From an uncultured Clostridia bacterium (lineage in GTDB: Bacteria; Bacillota; Clostridia; Oscillospirales; Ruminococcaceae), in NCBI GenBank assembly GCA_946613705.1, contig CAMOFU010000041.1:1-12810 (forward strand): 12,810 nucleotides of DNA. The letters run 5' to 3'. Below the pieces are notes generated by a model that saw only the letters and a list, made by a program, of their open reading frames with translations, was not told the origin of the DNA and did not search any database. The position numbers and the translations under genes are program-made. Numbering within the stretch: position 1 is the stretch's first letter; every line of letters starts with the position of its first letter. Shown one piece after another: positions 1-5,782 of the stretch.

Positions 1-415
1 AATTCTGTCCGCAAACATAACACAAGCCCCTGCAGTCTTCCCTGCAAAGAATCTTCGTAGGCAGCTGTAACAACGAATCTGAAATAGCTAACTCATTCAG
101 ATCGAGAGCATTGTCCTTTACAACGATATGTTCATCATTGCTGCTGTGATCCCTCATACATATATGTGAAAAATCATAGCTGTACTCTCTCTCGAATTCG
201 GCGAGACATCTGTCGCAGACGTGCGAAAGGGTAAACCTACAGTTAAGATCAACGCATACTATGCCTGCGCGGTTGTAAGCCCTGCCGCTCACTGCGAGCG
301 GGGTTGCAAAGTCAACACTGAAAACGCGCTCTTTAAGCTCGTCCGTCGGTATCTCGAAGGAGAACTCCTTCTGCTCGTCGGTAACGTCAAAAAGCTGCTT
401 CATCTCAAGTATCAT
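1..415 (-). CDS. yceD: YceD/DUF177 family protein, 5' part (truncated by window edge)
   Basis: The minus-strand frame opens at ATG 415-413 and stays open to the window edge, giving 138 codons without a stop. It begins MILEMKQLFDVTDEQKEF. The visible Cys pattern is typical of DUF177: a CDRC pair near residue 68, then LCREDCRGLCYVCGQN at the truncated end, which resembles the family's conserved C-terminal LC..dCkGLC..CG motif. YceD proteins are needed for normal 23S rRNA accumulation in E. coli and plants, and are usually encoded just upstream of rpmF (ribosomal protein L32). rpmF would therefore be expected just outside the window to the left; that is inference. The start is supported by GAGGTG about 6 nt upstream. 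A second Met at residue 5 is possible but worse spaced. A consensus promoter lies directly upstream, so the gene need not depend on the P-loop gene before it. Confidence 0.85.
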   Translation of the reverse strand, partial: MILEMKQLFDVTDEQKEFSFEIPTDELKERVFSVDFATPLAVSGRAYNRAGIVCVDLNCRFTLSHVCDRCLAEFEREYSYDFSHICMRDHSSNDEHIVVKDNALDLNELAISDSLLQLPTKILCREDCRGLCYVCGQN

Positions 416-442
416 AGCAACACCTCAAACATCACAAACTTC

Positions 443-471
443 ATTATAACTCCGATTTTCGGATTTGTCAA
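443..471 (-). promoter_or_regulatory. Consensus sigma-A promoter for yceD
   Basis: On the minus strand, TTGACA (471-466) and TATAAT (448-443) are separated by exactly 17 bp, a perfect vegetative promoter. Predicted transcription starts near 436, giving a leader of about 20 nt before the yceD ATG. The spacer contains a perfect 5-bp inverted repeat, TCCGA-TTT-TCGGA (451-463), between the two promoter boxes, where an operator could sit. Confidence 0.8.
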
Positions 472-521
472 TAGTTTTTTTCAATTTACTGTTAATTGTT
501 CAAACTTTCAGCACTGACAGA

Positions 522-926
522 TCACTTGATGAATGCCTTGACCTTTGCAGGCAGCTCTTCTACATCAGCCGATACCGTGAGTACGATCTTGATATCCTTA
601 GCGAGCATAGCCAGCTTTTCGATCATATCACCGAGTGCCTCGTAATCTCTGCCGCCGATCTTGAGGATACCGTCAACATACACCTGCTGGATATCATAGT
701 TTCCTGCGAGCATACCTGCAACAAAGCCGTAGAAAGCATCAAAGCTGTTGATACCGTATTCCTCGGCGTCCACAAGTCTTACCTTATGAGGTATATCATA
801 TGTCAGCTTCATTCCTCTTTCAATGCAGACAACGTTGCCTGTAGCGGTTGCAGCAGCTTCCTTGATAGCATCGACAAGGATCTTGGTCTTGCCTGTTCCC
901 TTTTTTCCGGGTATAAGATTGATCAT
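522..926 (-). CDS. Small P-loop (Walker A) NTP-binding protein, function unknown
   Basis: A 134-residue protein with a textbook Walker A motif at its extreme N-terminus (PGKKGTGKT, residues 6-14; Lys13, Thr14). A hydrophobic strand ending in Asp (QVYVDG, Asp85) could serve as Walker B, and a later strand, KIVLTVSAD, precedes the C-terminal helix. There is no signal peptide or membrane segment, so it should be cytosolic. It is much shorter than a normal AAA+ or ABC ATPase and has no arginine finger or LSGGQ that I can recognise. The start is ATG with AGGAGA about 7 nt upstream. It follows pgi by 71 bp in the same direction, with a small hairpin in the gap and no convincing promoter, so it is probably co-transcribed with pgi. 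I do not recognise a specific function; a nucleotide-binding regulatory or scaffolding role is possible. Confidence 0.75.
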   Translation of the reverse strand: MINLIPGKKGTGKTKILVDAIKEAAATATGNVVCIERGMKLTYDIPHKVRLVDAEEYGINSFDAFYGFVAGMLAGNYDIQQVYVDGILKIGGRDYEALGDMIEKLAMLAKDIKIVLTVSADVEELPAKVKAFIK

Positions 927-966
927 AACAAATTCTCCTGTTCCGTCCCGATGGACATTTATTTCA

Positions 967-982
967 GAGCAGCGGACTGCTC
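967..982 (-). other. Intercistronic hairpin with UNCG-type loop, pgi to P-loop gene
   Basis: On the minus strand GAGCAG-TCCG-CTGCTC forms a perfect 6-bp stem closed by a UCCG loop, which fits the stable UNCG class. It lies 16 nt after the pgi stop. No T-run follows it (the next bases are TGAAATAAA), so it is not a good intrinsic terminator. It could act as an RNA processing or 3'-end stability element within a pgi/P-loop transcript. Confidence 0.4.
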
Positions 983-997
983 CTGATTCCTTGGATC

Positions 998-2332
998 TTA
1001 TCTTCCGAGCTTAGCCTCGAGCTCTGCCTTCTGCGACTCGTATCCCGGCTTGCCGAGCAGAGCGAACATATTCTTCTTATAGCTCTCAACACCCGGCTGA
1101 TTGAAGGGGTTGACCCCGAGCATATAACCCGATACAGCGCAGGCTTTCTCGAAGAAATAGATAAGCTCGCCCAGATTTTCCTCATCAAGCGCATCGACCT
1201 CGAGGATCATGTTCGGTACACCGCCCTCTGTATGAGCAAGAACGGTACCTTCAAATGCTCTTCTGTTCACAACGGACATATTCTGATTTGTCAGGAAATT
1301 GAGTCCGTCAAGATTCTCGGCATCATTTTCGAGGAAAATATCCTTCTTCGGTGTCTTGAAATCAACGACTGTTTCAAACATGATCCTCGAGCCGTCCTGA
1401 ATGAACTGTCCGAGCGAATGAAGATCGGTCGAGAATGTAACAGATGCAGGGAAAAGTCCCTTCTGATCCTTGCCCTCGCTCTCGCCGAACAGCTGCTTCC
1501 ACCACTCGCTCATCATTGTAAAGCTCGGATCGTAAGTGACAAGCATCTCTACGCTCTTGCCCTTGTTATAAAGGATATTCCTCAGAGCGGCATACTTGTA
1601 GCAATCGTTTCCGTCGTCTTCCGAATACTTCTCGCGTCCGATCTGAGCGCCCTTCATCAGCTTGTCGATATCGCAGCCTGCACAAGCTATCGGCAGAAGT
1701 CCGACAGCGGTAAGCACAGAAAACCTTCCGCCTACATCATCGGGGACAACGAATGTCTCGTAGCCCTCGGTATCGGAAAGCTCTTTAAGAGTTCCCTTAG
1801 CCTTATCCGTTGTAGCAAAGATGCGTTTTTTGGCTTCCTCCTTGCCGTACTTATCCTCGAGCATCTTCTTGAAGATCCTGAAAGCAAGAGCGGGTTCAGT
1901 AGTCGTACCCGACTTCGAGATGATGTTCACACAAACATCCTTGCCCTCGCAGATTGAGATGACCTCTGCAAGATAGGTGGGGCTGATGTTGTTGCCGACA
2001 AAATAAATGTCGGGAGTATCCTTTTTAAGATTATTGTAAAAAGGGCTTTTGAGCATCTCGATCGCAGCTCTTGCGCCGAGGTAGGAACCGCCGATACCGA
2101 TAACGACAAGAACATCTGCCTTCTGCTTGATGCGCTCGGCAGCAGCCTTTATGCGTGCGAATTCTTCCTTGTCATAATCAACGGGCAGATCGATCCAGCC
2201 AAGAAAATCTTTTCCGAGACCGTTTCTGTCAACGAGCATCTTGTGAGCAGCTGATACCGCAGGAGCGATACCCTCTAATTCATGCTCGGCAACAAAAGAT
2301 GCAAGATAATTTGTGTTAAGTTTTACAGCCAC
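998..2332 (-). CDS. pgi: Glucose-6-phosphate isomerase
   Basis: 444-residue cytosolic enzyme interconverting glucose 6-phosphate and fructose 6-phosphate in glycolysis and gluconeogenesis. The length is normal for Firmicutes PGI. Visible family motifs are VVIGIGGSYLGAR (76-88), the phosphate-binding SKSGTTTE (139-146), signature 1 DDVGGRFSVLTAVG (198-211), FGESEGK with catalytic Glu (282-288), the DLHS histidine (His305) and signature 2 GVNPFNQPGVESYK ending in catalytic Lys419. All expected catalytic residues are present. The start is GTG (2332-2330): the N-terminus MAVKLNTNYL matches the usual start of the family, and AAGGAA lies about 9-10 nt upstream. An ATG 10 nt further upstream is out of frame and opens only an 8-codon mini-ORF. 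The gene has its own near-consensus promoter and is followed by the P-loop gene. Confidence 0.97.
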   Translation of the reverse strand: MAVKLNTNYLASFVAEHELEGIAPAVSAAHKMLVDRNGLGKDFLGWIDLPVDYDKEEFARIKAAAERIKQKADVLVVIGIGGSYLGARAAIEMLKSPFYNNLKKDTPDIYFVGNNISPTYLAEVISICEGKDVCVNIISKSGTTTEPALAFRIFKKMLEDKYGKEEAKKRIFATTDKAKGTLKELSDTEGYETFVVPDDVGGRFSVLTAVGLLPIACAGCDIDKLMKGAQIGREKYSEDDGNDCYKYAALRNILYNKGKSVEMLVTYDPSFTMMSEWWKQLFGESEGKDQKGLFPASVTFSTDLHSLGQFIQDGSRIMFETVVDFKTPKKDIFLENDAENLDGLNFLTNQNMSVVNRRAFEGTVLAHTEGGVPNMILEVDALDEENLGELIYFFEKACAVSGYMLGVNPFNQPGVESYKKNMFALLGKPGYESQKAELEAKLGR

Positions 2333-2368
2333 AGTTTTTCATTTCCTTTCCATAATTAGCTATGATAA

Positions 2369-2397
2369 ATTATACTATATTTCCGAAGATTTTTCAA
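2369..2397 (-). promoter_or_regulatory. Sigma-A promoter for pgi
   Basis: On the minus strand TTGAAA (2397-2392) and TATAAT (2374-2369) are separated by 17 bp. The predicted start is near 2362, about 30 nt before the GTG of pgi. It sits in the 115-bp gap after the S11-family gene, so pgi is an independent transcription unit. I see no clear terminator for the upstream gene in this gap. Confidence 0.7.
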
Positions 2398-2447
2398 GCG
2401 ATTTAATTATCTCGAAACACTTTTGTACATTCGTTACAATTCGCGCC

Positions 2448-3644
2448 TCAGAAATTCAGCAAGTTGTACAAAATTCTTTTGAGGTTAAAACCAAGATCGA
2501 CCTCATCAACAGCCTCAGCTGTGCAAATATCTTCCGAGATAAGTATATCGTCGTCAATGCGAAAAACTATCTCGCCCGTCTTTGTTCCTTTTTCAACGGG
2601 AGCAATAAGCTTATCCTCTCTGCTAAATGTGCAGCTTATCGAACGGTAGGTGCCTTTTCTGATGATAATGGGCCTTAATAAAGGTATCTCACATACTGCA
2701 TCGGGACTTACACCGTGCTCTATCCTGATATCTTCCACAGCTTCTTCGGGGACCTCGGGATGATACACCTCATAGTATGCAAACGCACTGTCGAGCAGTT
2801 TCTCTGCCTGTTCAAGCAACGGTTCCTCGTCCTCGCAGCCAAGAATAACTGCGCAGACTGTCATATCAGCCTTTGTGGCACAAATGAGAGCACACGCACC
2901 TGCTGATGCGGTCGAACCTACCTTGAAGCCTCTTATTCCTTTATATGATCTCATCAGTCTGTTGCGGCTCACGAGCTCTGCCCTGCCGCCCCTGACAGTA
3001 TCCATCCATGTCGTGAAGAATTGTGAAAAGTTTTCGAGCTTGACAAGCTCACTGCCAAGTCTGCACAGGTCGGAGGCAGTAGATACCGTGTTTTCCGAAT
3101 CCCCTGTACAGTCGCTGAAGACAGTATCTAACATTTCAAGCTCTTTTGCTTTACGGTTTTCGATCTCTGTAAAGTATTCTTCCTTTTCAGACATTTTCTC
3201 GGCCAGACAAACACAGGCATCGTTAGCGTTGCCTACGGATATAGACCTCATAAGCTCCCCTACATCGATCTTCTCGCCTATGCCGAGCCAGATCTGCGGA
3301 TCCTGCTGTGCATTTGCGTTAGATGAACAAACAGCGGTATCATTGAGTGACAGTTCCCCCGCCCCGATCTTTTCTGCGGCGATCAAAAATGTCATCAGCT
3401 TGGCAAGATGCCCTATCGGCAGCACTTTATCATCGTTGATGCCTGCAAGCAGCGTCCCTGTAGAGCATTCATAAACCGCTGCTGCCCTGCACTTTCCAAA
3501 GCTTATCTGCGGAACTTCTTCCTCTGCCGATGCTGCTGCACTTATGTGCTCTCCGTCTGCAAAGCATTTGCTGTCCGTCGGAGCGATCGCAGCAAACAGG
3601 ACTGTTACCGATAAAACTACAGATAGTACACGCAGTATCCTCAT
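2448..3644 (-). CDS. Exported S11-family D-Ala-D-Ala carboxypeptidase-like protein with substituted catalytic motifs
   Basis: 398 residues. Residues 1-30 look like a Sec signal peptide (RILR, then a hydrophobic run, with possible cleavage after CFA), so it should act outside the membrane. The peptidase S11 (DacA/PBP5-type) domain is recognisable at about 45-285 and a PBP5-type C-terminal domain at about 294-390. The order and spacing of the three active-site motifs are kept, but the residues are not. The SxxK box reads HLAK (His79-Lys82, in LPIGHLAKLMT). SxN reads NAN (139-141, in VGNANDACVCLAE). KTG reads KVG (241-243, in GFKVGSTASAG). I checked all three codon by codon. Losing the nucleophilic Ser predicts no carboxypeptidase activity, so this may be a muropeptide-binding or regulatory pseudoenzyme. 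The reading frame is intact, the ribosome binding site is strong (GGGAGG, 8 nt spacing), and it has 15 Cys, unusual for an exported protein. Family assignment is firm; function is open. Confidence 0.85.
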   Translation of the reverse strand: MRILRVLSVVLSVTVLFAAIAPTDSKCFADGEHISAAASAEEEVPQISFGKCRAAAVYECSTGTLLAGINDDKVLPIGHLAKLMTFLIAAEKIGAGELSLNDTAVCSSNANAQQDPQIWLGIGEKIDVGELMRSISVGNANDACVCLAEKMSEKEEYFTEIENRKAKELEMLDTVFSDCTGDSENTVSTASDLCRLGSELVKLENFSQFFTTWMDTVRGGRAELVSRNRLMRSYKGIRGFKVGSTASAGACALICATKADMTVCAVILGCEDEEPLLEQAEKLLDSAFAYYEVYHPEVPEEAVEDIRIEHGVSPDAVCEIPLLRPIIIRKGTYRSISCTFSREDKLIAPVEKGTKTGEIVFRIDDDILISEDICTAEAVDEVDLGFNLKRILYNLLNF

Positions 3645-3670
3645 ATCATTTTCCTCCCGAATAATACTGT

Positions 3671-3704
3671 ATCCCGCTTTCTGCGTATTGTATATGCGCG
3701 GGAT
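3671..3704. repeat. 7-bp inverted repeat upstream of the S11-family gene
   Basis: ATCCCGC (3671-3677) and GCGGGAT (3698-3704) are perfect inverted copies 20 bp apart. Read on the plus strand, the interior also contains GCGTAT-TGT-ATATGC, which nearly pairs (one G-U), so a bulged extended hairpin is possible. It lies 27 bp upstream of the start codon, in the leader or promoter of the S11-family gene. No T-run follows, so it is more likely an operator or leader structure than a terminator. Confidence 0.4.
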
Positions 3705-3762
3705 GCTCAGTAAAGCTTATTCGGCAAGTCCGCATTATATTCACAGAGGCTCTTCACGAAAA
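3687..3762 (-). promoter_or_regulatory. Candidate promoter region for the S11-family gene
   Basis: Two candidates are visible on the minus strand. One is a perfect TATAAT (3739-3734), but its -35 position reads only TTTTCG (3762-3757, 17-bp spacer) and overlaps the T-run of the upstream terminator. The other is TTTACT (3714-3709) with TACAAT (3692-3687) at 16 bp. In that case the arms of the ATCCCGC/GCGGGAT inverted repeat would flank the -10 box. I cannot choose between them from sequence alone. Confidence 0.35.
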
Positions 3763-3790
3763 AAGCGGCAGTCCGCAAAAGGCCGCCGCT
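3759..3790 (-). terminator. Intrinsic terminator of the HPr-like gene
   Basis: On the minus strand AGCGGC (3790-3785) pairs with GCCGCT (3769-3764). The stem can extend inward by a G-U and a G-C pair, and the second arm runs straight into a T-run of six. It starts 27 nt after the stop of the HPr-like gene, a standard rho-independent arrangement that separates it from the S11-family gene. Confidence 0.75.
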
Positions 3791-3816
3791 TATCGGTTCT
3801 GAAACTGATCTTCAAA

Positions 3817-4047
3817 TTACTTTACGATAAACTTCTCGATCTCGCTGAAAAACTTGTCAGCATTCTCAGTGTGAGCAGTGAGGTCGATGGGGTTGGAAAG
3901 GTCAAGGCTGAAAATACCCATAATGGACTTTGCATCAACAGCATATCTGCCCGAAGCAAGATCAACCTCATAGTCGCATTTGGAAACGATGTTTACAAAT
4001 TCCTTAACGTCTGCGATCGCACCTAACATGATCTTTGTCTTTTTCAT
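3817..4047 (-). CDS. HPr/Crh-like protein lacking the phosphocarrier histidine
   Basis: 76 residues starting MKKTKIMLGAIADVKEF. It aligns without gaps to HPr across the region between the active His and the regulatory Ser: KSIMGIFSLDLS (40-51) matches HPr KSIMGvmSL, placing Ser41 at the HPr Ser46 position that HPr kinase phosphorylates. The same alignment puts Ala10 at the His15 position and loses the usual HARPA motif, so it cannot accept phosphate from Enzyme I. Bacillus Crh, which has Gln at this site and acts only as a CcpA co-effector, is the closest known parallel; a regulatory role is inference. The start is decided by AGGAGG 7 nt before ATG 4047; an in-frame ATG at 4092 has no good ribosome binding site. 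It is monocistronic, with a consensus promoter, a structured ~120-nt leader and its own terminator. Confidence 0.8.
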   Translation of the reverse strand: MKKTKIMLGAIADVKEFVNIVSKCDYEVDLASGRYAVDAKSIMGIFSLDLSNPIDLTAHTENADKFFSEIEKFIVK

Positions 4048-4101
4048 AGCTGTTTCCTCCTTACATAAACGAAACGATTTTATCTCTTTCATACTTTCCC
4101 G

Positions 4102-4157
4102 AAAGCAGGTTCAGCATACGCGGATACGGGCTTTTGTCCGCATCTGCGATCTGCTTT
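4102..4157 (-). promoter_or_regulatory. Extended hairpin in the leader of the HPr-like gene
   Basis: In the minus-strand leader, AAAGCAG (4157-4151) pairs perfectly with CTGCTTT (4108-4102). Inside it, GCAGATGCGGA (4147-4137) pairs with TCCGCGTATGC (4124-4114) as an 11-bp helix with one G-A mismatch and one G-U, closing a 12-nt loop. The two helices are joined by a 3/5-nt internal loop. The structure lies between the predicted transcription start (~4170) and the ribosome binding site (~4058). I do not recognise a known riboswitch class. The arm CTGCTTTC could alternatively pair with the nearby GAAAG. Confidence 0.45.
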
Positions 4158-4176
4158 TTCCGCTCTCTTGACTTCC

Positions 4177-4204
4177 ATTATATCCAAACTTTCAAAAATG
4201 TCAA
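4177..4204 (-). promoter_or_regulatory. Consensus sigma-A promoter for the HPr-like gene
   Basis: On the minus strand, TTGACA (4204-4199) and TATAAT (4182-4177) are both perfect and separated by 16 bp. The predicted start near 4170 leaves a leader of about 120 nt. Together with the plus-strand promoter at 4212-4240 it forms a back-to-back pair inside the 305-bp gene-free stretch 4048-4352. That stretch otherwise holds the leader hairpin and an inverted repeat at 4282-4311. Confidence 0.8.
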
Positions 4205-4211
4205 GAGATAT

Positions 4212-4240
4212 TTGCAAAAAAAAATAAAATATAGTATAAT
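4212..4240 (+). promoter_or_regulatory. Sigma-A promoter for mtaB
   Basis: TTGCAA (4212-4217) and TATAAT (4235-4240) are separated by 17 bp of A/T-rich spacer. The predicted start is near 4247, giving a leader of about 105 nt. Its -35 box is only 7 bp from the -35 box of the opposite promoter, so the two RNA polymerases would compete for overlapping upstream DNA. Confidence 0.7.
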
Positions 4241-4281
4241 AGTCAATAGCAACTAAAAGCAAAGTTGAGTTTTGTTGATGT

Positions 4282-4311
4282 TGCACAAAGTTTTTGTTCA
4301 TATTTTGTGCA
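4282..4311 (+). repeat. 8-bp inverted repeat in the mtaB leader
   Basis: TGCACAAA (4282-4289) and TTTGTGCA (4304-4311) are perfect inverted copies separated by 14 bp. The pair lies about 35-65 nt into the predicted mtaB leader and 41 bp before its start codon. It is suited either to a dimeric repressor site or to a weak RNA hairpin. No T-run follows, so it is not a terminator. Confidence 0.4.
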
Positions 4312-4352
4312 TAACTAATATATTACTATTTTTGAAGAAGGATAGATAGAGT

Positions 4353-5669
4353 ATGAGAGCATATTATTACACATTTGGCTGTAAGGTCAATCAATATGAA
4401 ACCGAGAATATCCGTGAGCGGCTCGAATCGTTCGGTTACGAAACCTCCGCAGACCACAAAGCAGCCGAGGTGTGCATCGTAAACAGCTGCACCGTTACCT
4501 CTGAGGCAGACAAGAAATGCCGTCAGCTCATACATAAGATAAGGAGTGAGAATCCGAGCTGTATCCTTGTCTGCGCGGGGTGTATGACACAGGCACACCG
4601 TGATATTGCGCAGCGGCTGCCTGAATGTGATATAATCGCAGGGTCTCACAACAAGACCCGCATTCCCGAGCTTATCGAAACGTTTTTGAACACGGGAGAG
4701 CGTGTAGTGGCTATCACCGATAACGATGCCGAAAGGCTGATCGAGCCGATGACCAACTACTCGGCAGACGACAAGACACGGGCATATATCAAAATACAAG
4801 ACGGCTGTGATATGCACTGCTCATACTGCATAATCCCCAATGCCAGAGGGCATATCCGCTCGAAGCCGCTCGGTGACATCATCTCGGAAGCGAAGGCGCT
4901 GATAGATGCGGGACACAAAGAGATCATACTTACGGGGATAAATCTTTGCTGTTACGGACGCGAGGGCAGCGGGAAGCAGAGACTTACAGATGTTATTGAA
5001 GCACTTGATTCTGTAGATGCGGATTTCAGGATAAGGCTCAGCTCCCTGGAACCTGAGCTCATCACTGATACAGATATCGAGCGCTGGGCAGCCTGTGCAA
5101 AGCTCTGTCCGCATTTTCATTTGTCATTGCAAAGCGGCTGTAACGAGGTACTGCGTGCAATGAGGCGCAGATATACTACAGATGAATACTCAGCTCTGTG
5201 CGAAAAGCTGAGGCAAACATTCACCTGCTGCGCCGTTACGACCGATATTATGGTCGGCTTCCCTGCCGAAACTGAAGAGCAGCATTTGCAAAGCCTTAAA
5301 TTTGCAGAACAGATCGCTTTTGCCGAGGCGCATATATTTCCATATTCAAGACGACCCGATACAGCCGCTGACAAGCTTCCCTGCCAGACCGACGGCAGGA
5401 CCAAGCATCGTCGTGCCGCAGAAATGAAGGAGGTATGCCTTCGCTCACGAAGAGGTTTTCTCGGTTCGCTTGTCGGAACCGTCCAGCGGGTGCTGTTTGA
5501 AAAAGAGACATCGCCCGAATATCATCAGGGCTTTGCGGATAATTATGCCCCTGTACGGATCGCTCGGATAACTGACGGCTCGCTCAGAAGGCATTTCGGA
5601 AGAGTACTGATCGAGAGCAGTGACGGAGAATGGTGCTATGGCAGTCTTATCGGACAAGATATTAACTAA
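4353..5669 (+). CDS. mtaB: tRNA (N6-threonylcarbamoyladenosine37-C2) methylthiotransferase
   Basis: 438-residue radical-SAM enzyme that converts t6A37 to ms2t6A37 in ANN-decoding tRNAs. The N-terminal methylthiotransferase domain shows its three cluster cysteines: FGCKVNQYET (Cys10), NSCTVT (Cys46) and CAGC (Cys77). The radical-SAM cluster is CDMHCSYC (Cys152, Cys156, Cys159), and the following CIIPNARG is typical of this family. The core runs to about 370. The TRAM RNA-binding domain starts near GSLVGTVQRVLFE (371) and contains FADNYAPVRI. The FGCKVNQYET motif and overall length favour MtaB over MiaB or RimO. The start is ATG 4353 with GAAGAAGGA about 10 nt upstream. It is transcribed from its own promoter and appears monocistronic. 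All expected catalytic cysteines are present, so it should be active. Confidence 0.93.
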   Translation: MRAYYYTFGCKVNQYETENIRERLESFGYETSADHKAAEVCIVNSCTVTSEADKKCRQLIHKIRSENPSCILVCAGCMTQAHRDIAQRLPECDIIAGSHNKTRIPELIETFLNTGERVVAITDNDAERLIEPMTNYSADDKTRAYIKIQDGCDMHCSYCIIPNARGHIRSKPLGDIISEAKALIDAGHKEIILTGINLCCYGREGSGKQRLTDVIEALDSVDADFRIRLSSLEPELITDTDIERWAACAKLCPHFHLSLQSGCNEVLRAMRRRYTTDEYSALCEKLRQTFTCCAVTTDIMVGFPAETEEQHLQSLKFAEQIAFAEAHIFPYSRRPDTAADKLPCQTDGRTKHRRAAEMKEVCLRSRRGFLGSLVGTVQRVLFEKETSPEYHQGFADNYAPVRIARITDGSLRRHFGRVLIESSDGEWCYGSLIGQDIN

Positions 5670-5711
5670 AATGAAATTTTCCGAATATTTTGTGTATTAA
5701 TCGGTATTTTG

Positions 5712-5741
5712 TTGACATGAGGGTACTAAATGTAGTATAAT
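5712..5741 (+). promoter_or_regulatory. Consensus sigma-A promoter for purL
   Basis: A perfect TTGACA (5712-5717) and TATAAT (5736-5741) are separated by 18 bp. Transcription is predicted to start near 5748, leaving a leader of about 100 nt before the purL ATG. I see no match to the purine riboswitch core in that leader. Confidence 0.75.
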
Positions 5742-5782
5742 TAATAATGTATGAAGCAGCATTGATCTCATTGCTGTGGATC

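Noticed and set aside
470..520. Terminator after the P-loop gene
   Set aside because: The nested stem AGTTT/CAATT...AATTG/AAACT is followed by A-rich sequence, not T-rich, on the coding strand.
1232..1957. 241-codon plus-strand frame inside pgi
   Set aside because: pgi on the other strand has every family motif. This frame has no ribosome binding site or recognisable product.
4048..4092. Upstream in-frame ATG giving the HPr-like protein 15 extra residues
   Set aside because: It has no good ribosome binding site, whereas ATG 4047 has AGGAGG at 7 nt, and HPr-family proteins begin right before the first strand.
4099..4113. Possible CcpA cre site (CCGAAAGCAGGTTCA) near the HPr-like gene
   Set aside because: It misses the central CG and three other consensus positions, and the bases are already explained as one arm of the leader hairpin.
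5674..5711. Possible terminator after mtaB
   Set aside because: Only a 4-bp CCGA/TCGG stem with a long A/T loop and a short TATTTTG tail. Too weak to call.
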